A stretch of DNA of 64,000 nucleotides from Homarus americanus (GCF_018991925.1 NW_024736071.1:15420787-15484786); one strand, 5' to 3'. Counted from the first letter of the stretch, positions 34,017 through 45,034 are shown. A program made the numbers and translations. Notes: generated by a model not told the origin, from the sequence alone.

Positions 34017-34184
34017 GGGTCCCACAACACAAGGCTACACCCACTCTCGTATTCTGTACGTCCAAGTATGACCTCAACCTTTAGGGACGCCGCCTCTTAC
34101 ACTAGGTAGTATGGAGTGGGAGGAAGAAGGAGTATGAAAACTTTAAAACAAAACGGAGAATAAATAATAGAAGAGAGACAGCTG

Positions 34185-34345
34185 CTAACATTTTCGGTAT
34201 TCAGTTGAAACAAAAATTAACAAGGGAGAGAGAGATTTGTTTTCGGTATTAAGTCATGAGATAAAAATTACCAAGGGATATGTTTGTTTTCGGTATTAAG
34301 TTATGAGACGGTAATTAACAACGGTGAGAGTTGCTTATGTTATCA
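34185..34345. repeat. About 60-bp decayed tandem repeat (TTTTCGGTATTAAGT)
   Basis: Three units share TTTTCGGTATT(A/C)AGT, A(A)AATTA(A)CAA(G/C)G and a purine end. Confidence 0.8.
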
Positions 34346-35090
34346 GTAGTCACCATTCTCACTACTCAAAAAAAAAAAAAAGTTGTAGTTTGCCCTAAAA
34401 ATTATACAATGTGTTGCGGTTCTACCAAAAAGCTTTTAGCAATGCAATACATGAAATGCAGGACATACCCTCTGGAGACACAACCGTAGCTGAAAACCCC
34501 AGAACAAAAATGTAACAGCTTTGTGGAAATAGAAAACCCCAAAATATGTAAAACAGAATCTATGAGAAACAAAATGAAAGGCAAAAAAAAAAAAACAGCA
34601 GAATGCGTGGGGGGAAAAAAGTAGTGGACATAAAAACAAAATCCCGAGGGAATAATTTAACGAGTTTGTGTGTTTGTAAAGGACAGTAATACATAAAAAA
34701 AAATCCTAATATTTAAATGAAAGTTTGTGTGGAAAGATTTTAATACGTGACAAAAAATATATCCGTAAATTATAAAAAAGTGAAATAATGTGTAGCAATT
34801 ATTAACATAACAGACTGAAGACATGAAAGTCTCTTAAGTAAAAAGATAAATATTAATAGACAATAAGAACAATTAATAAAGGAATAAAAGGGATTAATGC
34901 AAAATATAAGAAAACAAAAGCAACGTTCACAAATACCACTAATAGGAAATTTGTTTTTAAAAGCAAACAATAGAAAGAAATTTGGCTTTAAAAATCTAAA
35001 TAATCGAAACACACAAGAATATATTAACAAAACCACATATACATATTATACATATATACTTCAGGGAATTATACATACACACGCATCATC
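34346..35090. other. A-rich unique DNA, no gene seen
   Basis: Strongly A-rich on the + strand; short minus-strand ORFs (60-88 codons) are Phe/Leu-rich and unconvincing. Confidence 0.7.
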
Positions 35091-35099
35091 AAAACCTAA

Positions 35100-35176
35100 T
35101 AAGTTCCACAGGCGGGAGTCGAACCTTGAGTACTCGCTGAAGCAAAGAGTTTACCCAGCCAGAGTCAACAGAAATA
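35100..35176 (-). mobile_element. tRNA-derived relic (SINE head or tRNA pseudogene)
   Basis: On the minus strand the sequence reads TGGCTGGGTAAACTC (A-box-like) and then, about 30 nt later, GGTTCGACTCCCGCC, a perfect B box (GGTTCGANTCC). The order and spacing match the internal RNA polymerase III promoter of a tRNA. The acceptor ends do not pair, so it is not a working tRNA. A SINE head is the likelier reading; no SINE tail was delimited. Confidence 0.5.
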
Positions 35177-35334
35177 CAGTATATTGTGTATCGTGAAGGT
35201 GGGAGGTTGTCATGGCGGTGGACGGAGACCCAAATTGAATAACACGACAATCATATCCATTGAAACGTGTAAGAGTGAAAATATTGAATCTTCAGTAGTA
35301 GTGCTTCCTCTGGGGCTGTGTTGGCTCTTTCTGT

Positions 35335-35338
<4 letters not shown>

Positions 35339-35373
<35 letters not shown>

Positions 35374-35444
35374 AACAAATTCTATGACCATCTCAGAACC
35401 TCATCCTCTCACTACCCGCTCACGCTGTAACCCCTTAGCGCACA

Positions 35445-35485
<41 letters not shown>

Positions 35486-35825
35486 AACCAGCCGCTTGAC
35501 TAAGTTTCGGTGAGGATAATGCCAAGACTTGAGTGCTTGCTTCCCGTGTTGACTCGCTGTAAGTTGAATGCAAGTATCTGTGTTTGGCTCTGTTGTAACA
35601 TCAAAGTCTTCTCCGTGTTGTGTCGGGTGATGCTGCTGAGGTAGTGGAGATGAGGGAGATGAGGGAGGGGCAGAGGGAGATGAGAGAGGGAGGGAATCAC
35701 GACATTCAATCACCAGCACTACTACCACCATCGTCACCACCACCACCACCACTACTACAACTACAACCACCACCACCACCTTCCTAACTGTCAAGACATG
35801 TTTTGCTCAAATTTATGACTGTTAA

Positions 35826-35875
<50 letters not shown>
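35339..35875. repeat. GA, CA, CCA and GT tracts
   Basis: (GA)n at about 35338-35372, (CA)n at about 35445-35483, ACC/ACT trinucleotides at about 35715-35782 and (GT)n at about 35829-35875. Unique sequence lies between. Confidence 0.92.
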
Positions 35876-35878
<3 letters not shown>

Positions 35879-36059
35879 CAAACAGGCTACATGGAGTATC
35901 ACGCACAACACCAAGTTAGTATATCCAGCCTCCCTCAGTATAAGATCTCAACCGGCTGTCTTCCACTATCAGATGTTAAAGAGACTGTGTTAACTTGGCG
36001 AGCTGCTCTACTGATCTGTCTAAACTCCTGACAGGTCACCGCCCACAAAAAAGCCTGTC

Positions 36060-36160
36060 TTGGGGTGGGGGGGTGGGGTGTTGGAGATTGTTTGTGGGGT
36101 GGGAGAAGAATATTGGTTGTGGGGGTGGGGGGGTGGAGTGGATAAGGTGTGTGGGGGAAG

Positions 36161-36201
<41 letters not shown>
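36060..36201. repeat. G-rich repeat (GGGGTGGGGGGGTGG) and (GA)n
   Basis: GGGGTGG blocks at 36062-36152, a G-quadruplex candidate, then (GA)n at about 36163-36201. Confidence 0.88.
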
Positions 36202-36204
<3 letters not shown>

Positions 36205-36720
36205 CACCACTTTCTCCACTAATACTATCAACAATAAGAGCAGCCAAAACCCAAAGGCAAAACAGTAAGAGCGAGGCCAAATATGAATCATTTATATGTG
36301 TATACCTGACGCCTGGCCGAACACCACCACACTTTTACGGTTCATTTCGATATTACAAACAAAGATATCGTGTTTTGATTACCGTCTATGTCTTCAGTAA
36401 CGTTCATAGTGTTTGGGATGTAATATTGTTGTAGAAAATAGCGAATCAAGGATATGTATTTAATTTCAGGTTAAATCAGGTTTTTATTTTTATTTTTTTT
36501 TATTTTTTTATTTATTTTTAATAGGAAGTGAAACAAAAGCTTAGTGATGAAACTGGTGATGTTTATAGCAAATGAACTCTTATTTAAATGTTATTGAGGA
36601 TTATTTATCAGTGAGTTGTTGCTTACTTATTGCAGTAGAAGTGTACAGCTGTGTAGTTGTAATGCTAACAAAGAAATAAAGTAATAATGAAACTAATTAA
36701 CGGTAAATAATAAAATGTCG
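36202..36720. other. AT-rich unique DNA, no gene seen
   Basis: T-rich stretch at 36480-36525; no ORF beyond chance. Confidence 0.7.
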
Positions 36721-36724
36721 TCTC

Positions 36725-36737
36725 CTAATAATAATAA

Positions 36738-36778
<41 letters not shown>

Positions 36779-36935
36779 TAATCAATAACAACAACAAATA
36801 AAACATATACAACTACACTAAAAATAACAGTGATAATATAATGAGAACAATAACAACCTCCATCCCCCTTTCCCCTTCCCCTAACTCTCCCCCTTCCCCT
36901 CCCCCCTTCCCCTAACCCCCCTCCCCCCCTCCCCC
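36725..36935. repeat. (AAT)n and C-rich pyrimidine tract
   Basis: AAT trinucleotides at about 36727-36778; CCCCTTCCCC-type sequence at about 36860-36935, followed by TGACGTCA at 36937-36944. Confidence 0.9.
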
Positions 36936-37113
36936 ATGACGTCATCAAGGTAACTATTGTGTTGGGAATGGTCACGAAAGACATTATCTTGACAACACCA
37001 AAATATTACACGCACACACGGCAGACGATCACGCACCTACCGTAAACATTAACCACGACACTGCGCGTGGTTACATGTCGGATTGCGTGGGGGGTTTATT
37101 GTTGCCTATACTG

Positions 37114-37118
<5 letters not shown>

Positions 37119-37178
<60 letters not shown>

Positions 37179-37378
37179 AAATCCCTAAATAATAACAATT
37201 GAGATATTCAACCCAGTGAAGAGAGAGAGAGTTTATCAGTAGAGACAACAAAACATCGGGGTGTTGAATGGCCTCGTTACAAGTCGTTAAACAGGACACC
37301 AATACCGCACTAACGAATTAATTACTGATCTATGTTATAACTTGACGCATATTGACTGTTGACATGCTAATGAGGTGT

Positions 37379-37423
<45 letters not shown>
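37119..37423. repeat. (GT)n and (CT)n microsatellites
   Basis: (GT)n at about 37118-37172 and (CT)n at about 37382-37423, with unique sequence between. Confidence 0.95.
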
Positions 37424-37425
<2 letters not shown>

Positions 37426-37534
37426 CTGTGGGGAGAAGTGTGAGGGAGGAGAGGTGGTGGGGAGAGAGAAAGAGAGAAACCAGGAGAGGTAAGTAGGGAG
37501 AAAATGAGAAAGTGAGAGAAATACATTAGTGGCG

Positions 37535-37872
37535 TGAGGAGGGTGAGGGTGCAGAAGGTAGAGAAGATTGAGGGTGAAGATTGAGGGAATTGAAGGTAGA
37601 GAAGATTGAGGGTGAAGGTAGAAGAATTGAGGTGTGAAAGGTGAGGGGTGGAGGTAGAGAAGGTGGGGGGTGAAGGGGTGAGATTGGAGGTAGAAAATTG
37701 AGGGGTGAAGGGTGAGGGGTAGGTAGAGATTGAAAGTGAAGTAGAATTGAGGGGTGTGAAGGTAGAGAAGAATTGAGAAATTGAGGGTGAAAAGGTGGGG
37801 GGTGGAGGTAGAGAAGGGTGAGGGGTGAAGGTAGAGAAGGGTGAGGGGTGAGAGAAGATGGGGTGGGGGGGT
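37535..37872. repeat. Purine-rich minisatellite (GAAGGTAGAGAAGATTGAGG)
   Basis: About 20 units of roughly 15-20 bp built from GGTGAAGGTAGAGAAG(A/G)TTGAGG with many indels. ORFs on the minus strand (Pro/Ser/Leu-rich) are artefacts. Confidence 0.88.
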
Positions 37873-38009
37873 GGGGGGACCAAAACAATAGCAGCTTCAC
37901 CTTGAACTAATAAGCTGGAGGAAACTTCACCTGAACCTCGTTTTACCGCACCACCACCTGCTGTTACCTCCCGTCTCTCACCTTAGTACTTACTCTCACT
38001 TGACTCTCA

Positions 38010-38165
38010 CTTAAGTAGTCACCAACCACGTCACACCACCAAACACGTCACACCAAACCACGTCACACTAAACCACGTCACACCACCAAACACGTCACAC
38101 CAAACCACGTCACACCAAACCACGTCACACCACCAAACATGTCACATCACGCCACCAACCACGCC
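38010..38165. repeat. About 14-bp repeat (CCACGTCACACCAAA)
   Basis: About ten units of CACGTCACACCA(C)(C)AAAC. It shares CACGTCAC with the larger array at 38510, so the two may have a common origin. Confidence 0.9.
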
Positions 38166-38500
38166 TTGCTCATCAACCACCTGCCTGCCTTGAGCTAAAC
38201 CAAGTGTTAGCCGCCGTTTCCTCCTGTTGGGTCAGTCTCTCATTCCAACACCACGCTTTAAAAAGAAACTCATTTAGGGTAGTTAGACATTTGTAATCAA
38301 CCATGCATCACCTGTATCTAAGTCCGCCCGCGTGTGTTACTAATTTTCGTAGTTACACGTCTCTAATCAACCACGCGCCATCGATCAACGTTCAGCTACC
38401 TAAAACTCACAGGCGTAGTTAATCAATTACACGTTTCCAGTCAACCACGACCATTCCGTTAACGAGGGATTCTCTAGCGTGGAACCTTCCCTTTAAACAC
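38166..38500. other. Unique sequence between two CACGTCAC arrays, no gene seen
   Basis: Contains diverged repeats of TAGTTA(C)ACGT(T/C)TC(T/C)AATCAACCACG at about 38340-38375 and 38415-38450. Confidence 0.6.
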
Positions 38501-38507
38501 GTCACCC

Positions 38508-39020
38508 TCTGGACCTCCTCACGTCACCCTGGACCACCACACGTCACCCTGGACCACCACACGTCACCCTGGACCACCACACGTCACCCTGGACCACCAC
38601 ACGTCACCCTGGACCACCACACGTCACCCTGGACCACCACCGTCGCCCTGGACCACCACGTCACCCTGGACCACCACGTCACCCTGGACCACCACACGTC
38701 ACCCTGGACCCACATCACGTCACTCTGGACCCACCACGTCACCCTAGACCACCCACACGTCACCCTAAGACCACCACACACGTCACCCTAGACCCACCAC
38801 ACGTCACCTGGACCACCACATCACCCTGGACCCACCACACGTCACCCTGGACCACCACGTCACCCTGGACCACCACGTCACCCTAGACCACCACACGTCA
38901 CCCTAGACCACCACACGTCAGCCTCTGGACCACCACACGTCACCCTGGACCACCACACGTCACCCTGAACCACCACACGTCACCCTGGACCACCTCACGT
39001 CACCCTGGACCACTTCACAC
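38508..39020. repeat. 20-bp minisatellite (CACGTCACCCTGGACCACCA)
   Basis: About 25 units. The left part is perfect 20-bp repeats; the middle has indels (18-22 bp). Each unit contains CACGTCAC, an E-box/CRE-like half palindrome. Confidence 0.95.
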
Positions 39021-39066
39021 CTTTTTAAAATCATATGGTATTCGAGGGGTCATCATCCCTCATTCA

Positions 39067-39104
39067 GCATCCGGGTTCGAACCCTGAGAAGCTGTTCCGG
39101 ATGC
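39067..39104. other. Perfect 8-bp inverted repeat enclosing a GGGTTCGAACCC palindrome
   Basis: Arms GCATCCGG (39067-39074) and CCGGATGC (39097-39104) enclose a 22-nt loop that begins in the self-complementary 12-mer GGGTTCGAACCC (39073-39084). The 12-mer resembles a tRNA T-arm, but no tRNA can be folded around it. Confidence 0.6.
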
Positions 39105-39940
39105 ACCAATAAACCACGAGACAAGTGTAAATGTTGGTGTAATAGACGATTGAAAAAAGCCGACATTTGATAGTGGAAAACAATAATATGTCTTTCCTTG
39201 ACACTATAAATTGTCGAAACTAAAGTATATCAGAGGTGTTTGACTCAGTGTGTGTGTGGGACGATGCTGGGAGGTACAGTCTTGATGTGGAGGTCTGTCA
39301 ACACGATAAGGAAATAAGGAAACATATTTCTTGTTTCCCTACTGTCATGATGGTCACAGGTATCTCAGGGCATTACTAGTCCATTAGGTACCTACTTTTA
39401 CAGTGTGGAAGTGAAGAAGGTCGAGTGCAGTATCCGTCTTGTTGCCTCCTAGTGTACTGTACCAAACGCTCCGTATATTGTGCACTGTAGTCACACTGTC
39501 CCTAATGGGCGGACAAGCACTTTCTCAACAGGTAAATGGGTCTTATTATAATGGGAACTCGCTGCAGTAATTTAGTATATGATATGTGTATAATATTTGA
39601 ATGTATTAAAATATGACGTCAGGATTAAAAGCTATGACGTCATATAGCACTAATTCATGATGTGTTTGTGTACGATAACTGTTAATATCATTACACTATA
39701 ACTGATATTTCTGAGTAAAGTTTTGTATATGAATTAATATATAGTAATTTTTTTTATAAGTATGAACCATTTATATAGACTCACCCTCAATACAGGTGAG
39801 TTTTTCAATCCAGGTAATAATTAATAATATTTACCTGGCGTGACTCCTACCTGCCGCCTTCACTGTTCTCCTCTAACATATAATTTTCGTCCCCGAGTGT
39901 TTGACAGGTCCTCGCTGTAGATAATTAACCTGTGTAATGA
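39105..39940. other. AT-rich unique DNA, no gene seen
   Basis: Two TGACGTCA palindromes lie 21 bp apart at 39614-39621 and 39635-39642. No credible ORF. Confidence 0.7.
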
Positions 39941-39942
<2 letters not shown>

Positions 39943-39991
<49 letters not shown>

Positions 39992-40086
39992 GTGTGTGTA
40001 CTGTGTGTGTGTGTGTGTGTGTGTACTGTGTGTCGGTGTGTGTGTACTGTATGTGTGTGTACTGTGTGTGGGTGTGTGTGTGTGTC
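39943..40086. repeat. (GT)n with GTACTGT interruptions
   Basis: GT dinucleotide run interrupted six times by TACTGT. Confidence 0.92.
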
Positions 40087-40184
40087 CACCTCTGGCGGGG
40101 ACCAGTACAGCTGGCCGCCTCGCTCGTCTCACGTAGTATCTTCTTTAACGCTGTTGATTCCAGTACTGCGTGTTGCTCTTTACC

Positions 40185-40560
40185 TGAGGCACCTAGCAGT
40201 ACCTGAGGCACCTAGTATTACCTGTGAGGCACCTAGCATTACCTGAGGCACCTAGCATTACCTGTGAGGCACCTAGCATTACCTGTGAGGCACCTAGCAT
40301 TACCTGAGGCACCTAGCATTACCTGTGAGGCACCTAGCAGTCCTGGGGCACCTAGCATTACCTGTGAGGCACCTAGCATTACCTGAGGCACATAGCATTA
40401 CCTGTGAGGCACCTAGCATTACCTGTGAGGCACCTAGCAGTACCTGAGGCACCTAGCATTACCTGTGAGGCACCTAGCATTACCTGAGGCACCTAACATT
40501 ACCTGTAAGGCACCTAGCGTTACCTGAGGCACCTAGCATTACCTGAGGGACCTAGCGTTA
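40185..40560. repeat. 19/21-bp minisatellite (ACCTG(TG)AGGCACCTAGCATT)
   Basis: About 19 units in two length classes, with and without a TG dinucleotide, intermixed. Point variants include TAGCAGT, TAACATT and TAGCGTT. Confidence 0.95.
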
Positions 40561-40689
40561 CCTACCTACTTACCATCCTGTACAATGTAATTATTACCGC
40601 CTTAAAATGTACAGTACTCTCAGTTACCTACTTACCATCCTGTACAATGTAATTATTACCGCCTTAAAATGTACAGTACTCTCAGTTAC
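40560..40689. repeat. 65-bp perfect tandem duplication
   Basis: Two adjacent copies starting CTACTTACCATCCTGTACAA and ending AGTACTCTCAGTTACC. The near identity indicates a recent event. Confidence 0.92.
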
Positions 40690-40779
40690 CCAAGATGCAG
40701 TTATACCTACTTCTGACGCACCAGTCTCACACACCAGGTACTACCGTTAACTAGTGGGTACCTTTCTGCACGTTACAGG

Positions 40780-40882
40780 TACCTTTGCCACCTAGTAGAT
40801 ACCTTTGCCACCTAGTATATACCTTTGCCACCTAGTAGATACCCATGCCACCTAGTATATACCTTTGCCACCTAGTACTTAT
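40780..40882. repeat. 20-bp minisatellite (ACCTTTGCCACCTAGTAGAT)
   Basis: Five units; it shares CACCTAG with the array at 40185-40560. Confidence 0.93.
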
Positions 40883-41284
40883 TATTGCTACTTAGCCTCT
40901 CGGTCAACCACTACCACCACCACCAACCACCAACCACCATTACCAGATTTACCTTGCCAATCTCGCACCATTAATTAACCATTTCCCTCATGAGACGCTC
41001 GTCAACAGCATTTTGGACTAGTAATAATTCAGAGGCCATCAAAGGCGTCATATAACCTTTCCTTTTTAACTTAGTGATACCCTGTGTTGTGATTACCTGA
41101 GGGCCGCTGTGCTAGATCAGTATATCACGCCTGTACCGGGATGTCAAGGTGGAATTAATATATCCGGCATGATAAACAGATGTTGATTAACGTGTATCAG
41201 CTTATCAGAAGGAGATGGTTGTGGAGGTTATGGAATGTGAGGTTAATGTTGGTTTTGGGGATTTGATTAATTGATCTTTGGTTG
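40883..41284. other. Unique sequence, no gene seen
   Basis: A short CCA-rich patch at about 40908-40940; otherwise unremarkable. Confidence 0.7.
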
Positions 41285-41286
41285 TA

Positions 41287-41328
41287 TTAGGTTAGGTTAG
41301 GTTAGGTTAGGTTAGGTTAGGTTAGGTA
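41287..41328 (+). repeat. Interstitial telomere-type repeat (TTAGG)n
   Basis: Eight perfect TTAGG units. Confidence 0.95.
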
Positions 41329-41429
41329 CAGGTAGTGAGGTTTCTGGAGGGTGTGGTTGAGACACGATTTTATAATGGGTACAAGGAACGGAGACCTGGT
41401 CGTAGGTAACAAATGGGGGGAGACGTCAC

Positions 41430-42332
41430 CTTGTTTCGTCCTTGGGGAGAGGGGAGAAGGAGGTGGGTGGAAGCGAGAGGGACGGAAGGGGAGAGACAGA
41501 ATGGGTGGAAGAGGGAGGGGGAGACGGAGGTGGAAGAAGGAGAGGGAGAGAGGAAAGGAAAGGGAGGGTGTGTGAAAGGGACTGGGAGGTGATAAATCTT
41601 GCTCTAAACAGACGACCTCGATTCACTCCTGGAGGCGATGTTGCTTACCATATTAATGTCACTTATTGTATAGCCAGACGTGGGTAGTTGTGGGCCTCGC
41701 TCTTGTAAGTTTATTTATATATATATATTTTTTTTAAATTTGATGTGAAAGTTTGGGTAAGTTTATAAGTTCTTGAGAGGTGGGGGTGGGGGGGGTGGAG
41801 GTGGGTAAGAGGTGGGGGTGGAGGTGGGGATGGAGGGGGATAGGGTGGGGGGATCTTATGGTTAGTGGGTGGTGAGATAACTTTGGTAGTTGTCTTTACT
41901 GTTATTACTTATCGTTGTGAGGTCTTCTTGTTCTTCCTGTTCTTGTTCTTCCTTCATATTTTTCTTACTTTTCCTCCTTTTCTCGCTAGTTCTCCTTCTT
42001 CCTCTCCTTTTTTTCCCTTTATTCTCAATCTCTCTCGTCATCTTTCTCTCTTTCTCATTCTCCTCTCTTCCGTTTCTCTTCATTCTTTCTCCTTCCTCTC
42101 TTCCTTATTGAGTCAATTTCCTCCGAATTATTCACCCGTGTTTTCCTCTCATATCTTTTGTCTTTCCTTTAATGTTTCCCCCTCCTTCTCACACCCTCTC
42201 TCTCTCTCATCATTCCACTTTTCTCTCCATTCGATCCCTCTCTTCCTCTTTCACCTCTCATATTCCCTCTCACCATACTTCTGTTTACCCCACTCATCAC
42301 TCCTTCTCACCAGACAGACAGACATATAAACA

Positions 42333-42376
<44 letters not shown>
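41430..42376. repeat. Purine tract, G-rich block, C/T-rich block and (GA)n
   Basis: GGA-rich sequence at 41445-41580; GGTGGGG repeats at 41780-41855 (G-quadruplex candidate); C/T-rich sequence at about 41925-42300; (GA)n at about 42337-42375. The ORF of 154 codons over the C/T block is low complexity. Confidence 0.85.
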
Positions 42377-42454
42377 GATCAATCATCTGAATTCCTCTAA
42401 CTTCCACTTTCTCATCTGTATTTTTATCACACCAAGGAAATGGCATAAGGGAAC

Positions 42455-42680
42455 CAGAGATGTGTGGTGGTGGTGATGTGTCGGGGTGATGTGTGGTGGT
42501 GGTGTGTGGTGGTGATGTGGTGTGGTGGTGGTAGTATGCGTTGGCTATGGTGTTGTGTGGGGAATAGTTGTACTATGTGGTGATTGTGGTAGTGTGGTAG
42601 AAATGTGATGATTGTGGTAATGTGATAAAAATGGGGCGATTGTGGTGGAAATGTGGTGATTGTGATAGTGTGGGAAAAGT
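42455..42680. repeat. GTGGTGATG repeat
   Basis: GTGTGGTGGTGGTGATGTG-type units decay into GTGGTAGTGTGGTAGAAATGTGATGATT-type units of about 25-30 bp. Confidence 0.85.
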
Positions 42681-43258
42681 TAACACAAGAATTATAAATA
42701 CTATAAGATTAAAACACACCTTCACGGTTACCAAACAAAATAAACAAGATAAAGTATTAACAAAAAACAAAAGTTAAACAAGAGAAATAAATACAATCAC
42801 GAAATAAAGAAAAAACAACTAAACAACTAAACAATTAAATAACATGTATGGCAAACATCAACACACACACACAGTTCATAAGTAACAAAAAAAATTTCAA
42901 CCTTTATAATTTTACGTAACCTTACCTGATCGTGTGGCAATTTATTATCACAGGTACAGTTATAAAGTTGTTCACCTTCACCCCTCCCCTCCCTCAATCC
43001 CCCCCCCCACCCTCCCCTCCTCCTGTCCTCCCCTCCCCCCAACATACACTCACCCGATGTGTTAATATATTTATGATTTTCTCTTTGTTTTTTTATTTTT
43101 CTTCATAAGTCTAATTACTGTTGTGTTCGTCCACGTTATTAAAGCCCGTGTATGGAATTTTATTTTATTTTTATTTTATATTTATTTTTTATTGTTTTTT
43201 TTAATATAGTCTCCAAAAGGTTAACTGGTCTATGATGATGTTGTTGTTGTTTTTAAAT
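42681..43258. other. A-rich, then T-rich unique DNA, no gene seen
   Basis: Includes a C-rich run at about 42980-43040. No ORF. Confidence 0.7.
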
Positions 43259-43259
43259 T

Positions 43260-43620
43260 GAGTGGGATTTTGTTTGGAGTGGGATTTTGTTTGGAGTGGG
43301 ATTTTGTTTGGAGTGGGATTTTATATGGAGTGGATTACTGTCCGAGGGTTTTGTGTGGAGTGGGATTTTGTTTGGAGTGGGATTTTATATGGAGTGGATT
43401 ACTGTCCTAGGGTTTTGTGTGAAGTGGGATTTTATATGGAGTGGATTACTGTCCGAGGGTTTTGCGTGGAATGGGATAGTTTGTGTGGAGTGGGTTACTG
43501 CCCTAGGGTTTTGTGTGGAGTGGGATAGTTTGTGTGGATAGTTTGTGTGGAGTGGGTTACTGCCCTAGGGTTTTGTGTGGAGTGGGATAGTTTGTGTGGA
43601 GTGGGTTTTTGTGTATAGTG
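43260..43620. repeat. GGAGTGGGATTTTGTTT minisatellite with longer higher-order units
   Basis: Begins as a 17-bp unit GGAGTGGGATTTTGTTT and becomes a composite unit that adds TGGATTACTGTCCGAGGGTTTTGTG, giving periods of about 40-60 bp. Frames stay open through it on the + strand, giving a Trp-Ser-Gly-Ile-Leu-type peptide that is repeat-derived. Confidence 0.9.
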
Positions 43621-44028
43621 AAGGTCGAAGTGGAGTTGGATGTGCCTTAGGGATGAGAGAGAGATGGAGATGTAGGGGGGGGGAGGGTAGGAGGATATAT
43701 CGATGACGTAACAGAAAACAATTGCTAGGTCAAAGGTCACAGAACAATCATGAGCTGTCATCAAAGGGCTGCCCTCCCCCTCCCCCCTCCTTACCCCTCC
43801 CTTACCCCCTGCAGCAGCCTGGTTGTATTTACTTGCACTTTGCTTGTAATATGTAGGTAAGCAATATGGCAGAGTTTAGTCCACAGGTATATTCAGGAAT
43901 CAATTAGCTCGTGTAACAATACTTTAGTCAAGGAGATTATTGTCTGGGCGAGTCAATGGACATCTGCTAATTGTATACCTGTTTTTTGTTGTTGTGTCAC
44001 ACCTGTGTTGATGAGGGAACCGGGGTAC
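43621..44028. other. Unique sequence, no gene seen
   Basis: A G-run at about 43674-43684 and a C-rich patch at 43771-43810; otherwise unremarkable. Confidence 0.65.
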
Positions 44029-44029
44029 A

Positions 44030-44140
44030 GTTTGTTCACACACCTGTACTGGGTTTGTTCACACATCTGTTCTGGAATTGTTCACACACCTGTTCTGGGA
44101 TTGTTCACACACCTGTACTGGGATAGCTCACACCTGTACT
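44030..44140. repeat. About 24-28-bp repeat (TTGTTCACACACCTGTACTGGG)
   Basis: Five units of (A/T)TTGTTCACAC(A)CCTGT(A/T)CTGG. The last (CTCACACCTGTACTAAG) matches the motif of the cluster at 47382-47632. Confidence 0.88.
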
Positions 44141-44214
44141 AAGTTCAGTAATTAACACATGCATTAGGTCATCGGTCATCTCATTCTAAAAATAAAAGAC
44201 AATATATTGTTTTC

Positions 44215-44340
44215 ACTTTTGTGTGCACGTGTGGGGTTCTGTTCACATGTGTGTGCTTCTGTGTACATGTGTGAGCTTCTGTGCACATGTATGCGCTCGT
44301 GTGTACATGAATGTATATTTATACTTGTGTGCGTGTGTGT
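44215..44340. repeat. About 22-bp repeat (GTGTGCTTCTGTGTACATGT)
   Basis: Five diverged units of TGTG(T/A)(G)C(T)TCTGT(G/T)(T/C)ACATGT. Confidence 0.8.
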
Positions 44341-44509
44341 AAATAAGGTATATTTTAATAGGTTCATTAACTTTGATGGTAATTGGCAGGTGTGTTATGA
44401 GTTGAGCGTGGAAGAATTCTCCTTTACACGTCGACTGCAAATGTCAATCAAACAGAATGGGTTAAACACTAAGGTTACGAGGTCATGTCATGTGTTTGTT
44501 GTTGTCACT

Positions 44510-44511
44510 AT

Positions 44512-44560
<49 letters not shown>
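44510..44560. repeat. (GT)n microsatellite
   Basis: A GT run of about 50 bp. Confidence 0.95.
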
Positions 44561-44563
<3 letters not shown>

Positions 44564-44599
44564 GAGAGCCTTAAAGTGTGTTTATGGGCCTAAAAATGA

Positions 44600-44810
44600 G
44601 TGTCATGACGTCATTCAGCGAGGACAATGATACAGTGTGTTATTAGTGACGTCACCTTCGTTCCTGAGCTCTGAGGTGACTCGAGAGGCCGACACGGGAC
44701 CAGTAGGGCCGTCCACAGATGTTGCACGTGTGGAGGGCTACATCTAGTGCGGGAGGAGCGACAGTAATGTCTTTCCGATGTTGATGCTTGTCTGCCTCGA
44801 AGATATTTAA
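44600..44810. promoter_or_regulatory. GC-richer unique block with two perfect CRE palindromes
   Basis: TGACGTCA occurs at 44606-44613 and 44647-44654 in an otherwise non-repetitive, GC-moderate 210-bp block that also contains TTGCACGTGTGG (an E-box CACGTG at about 44724). No ORF of note; a promoter or enhancer is a possibility only. Confidence 0.35.
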
Positions 44811-44959
44811 CACCACCCCCCCCCCTTTCCCCCGTGTGGTGTGGAGTTACGGTGTGGAGTGATCGTCTTTCTGGTGGGAGTTGATTTGACACTTTTACAA
44901 CAACCACAACCACCAAAACAATAACAACAACAAACAATTACAACAGGATACATGACAGA

Positions 44960-44961
44960 CC

Positions 44962-45034
<73 letters not shown>
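44960..45034. repeat. (CA)n microsatellite
   Basis: A CA run of about 75 bp. Confidence 0.95.

Noticed and set aside
38010..39020. CRISPR-like spacing of short repeats
   Set aside because: Units are contiguous without unique spacers, and the genome is eukaryotic; the same holds for every other array here.
39060..39115. tRNA gene around GGGTTCGAACCC
   Set aside because: T-arm-like word only; no A box, anticodon arm or pairing acceptor ends on either strand.
44611..44937. 108-codon minus-strand ORF
   Set aside because: Begins in an AAC-rich repeat translated as poly-Val; the remainder has no recognised domain. The DNA was noted only as a possible regulatory block.
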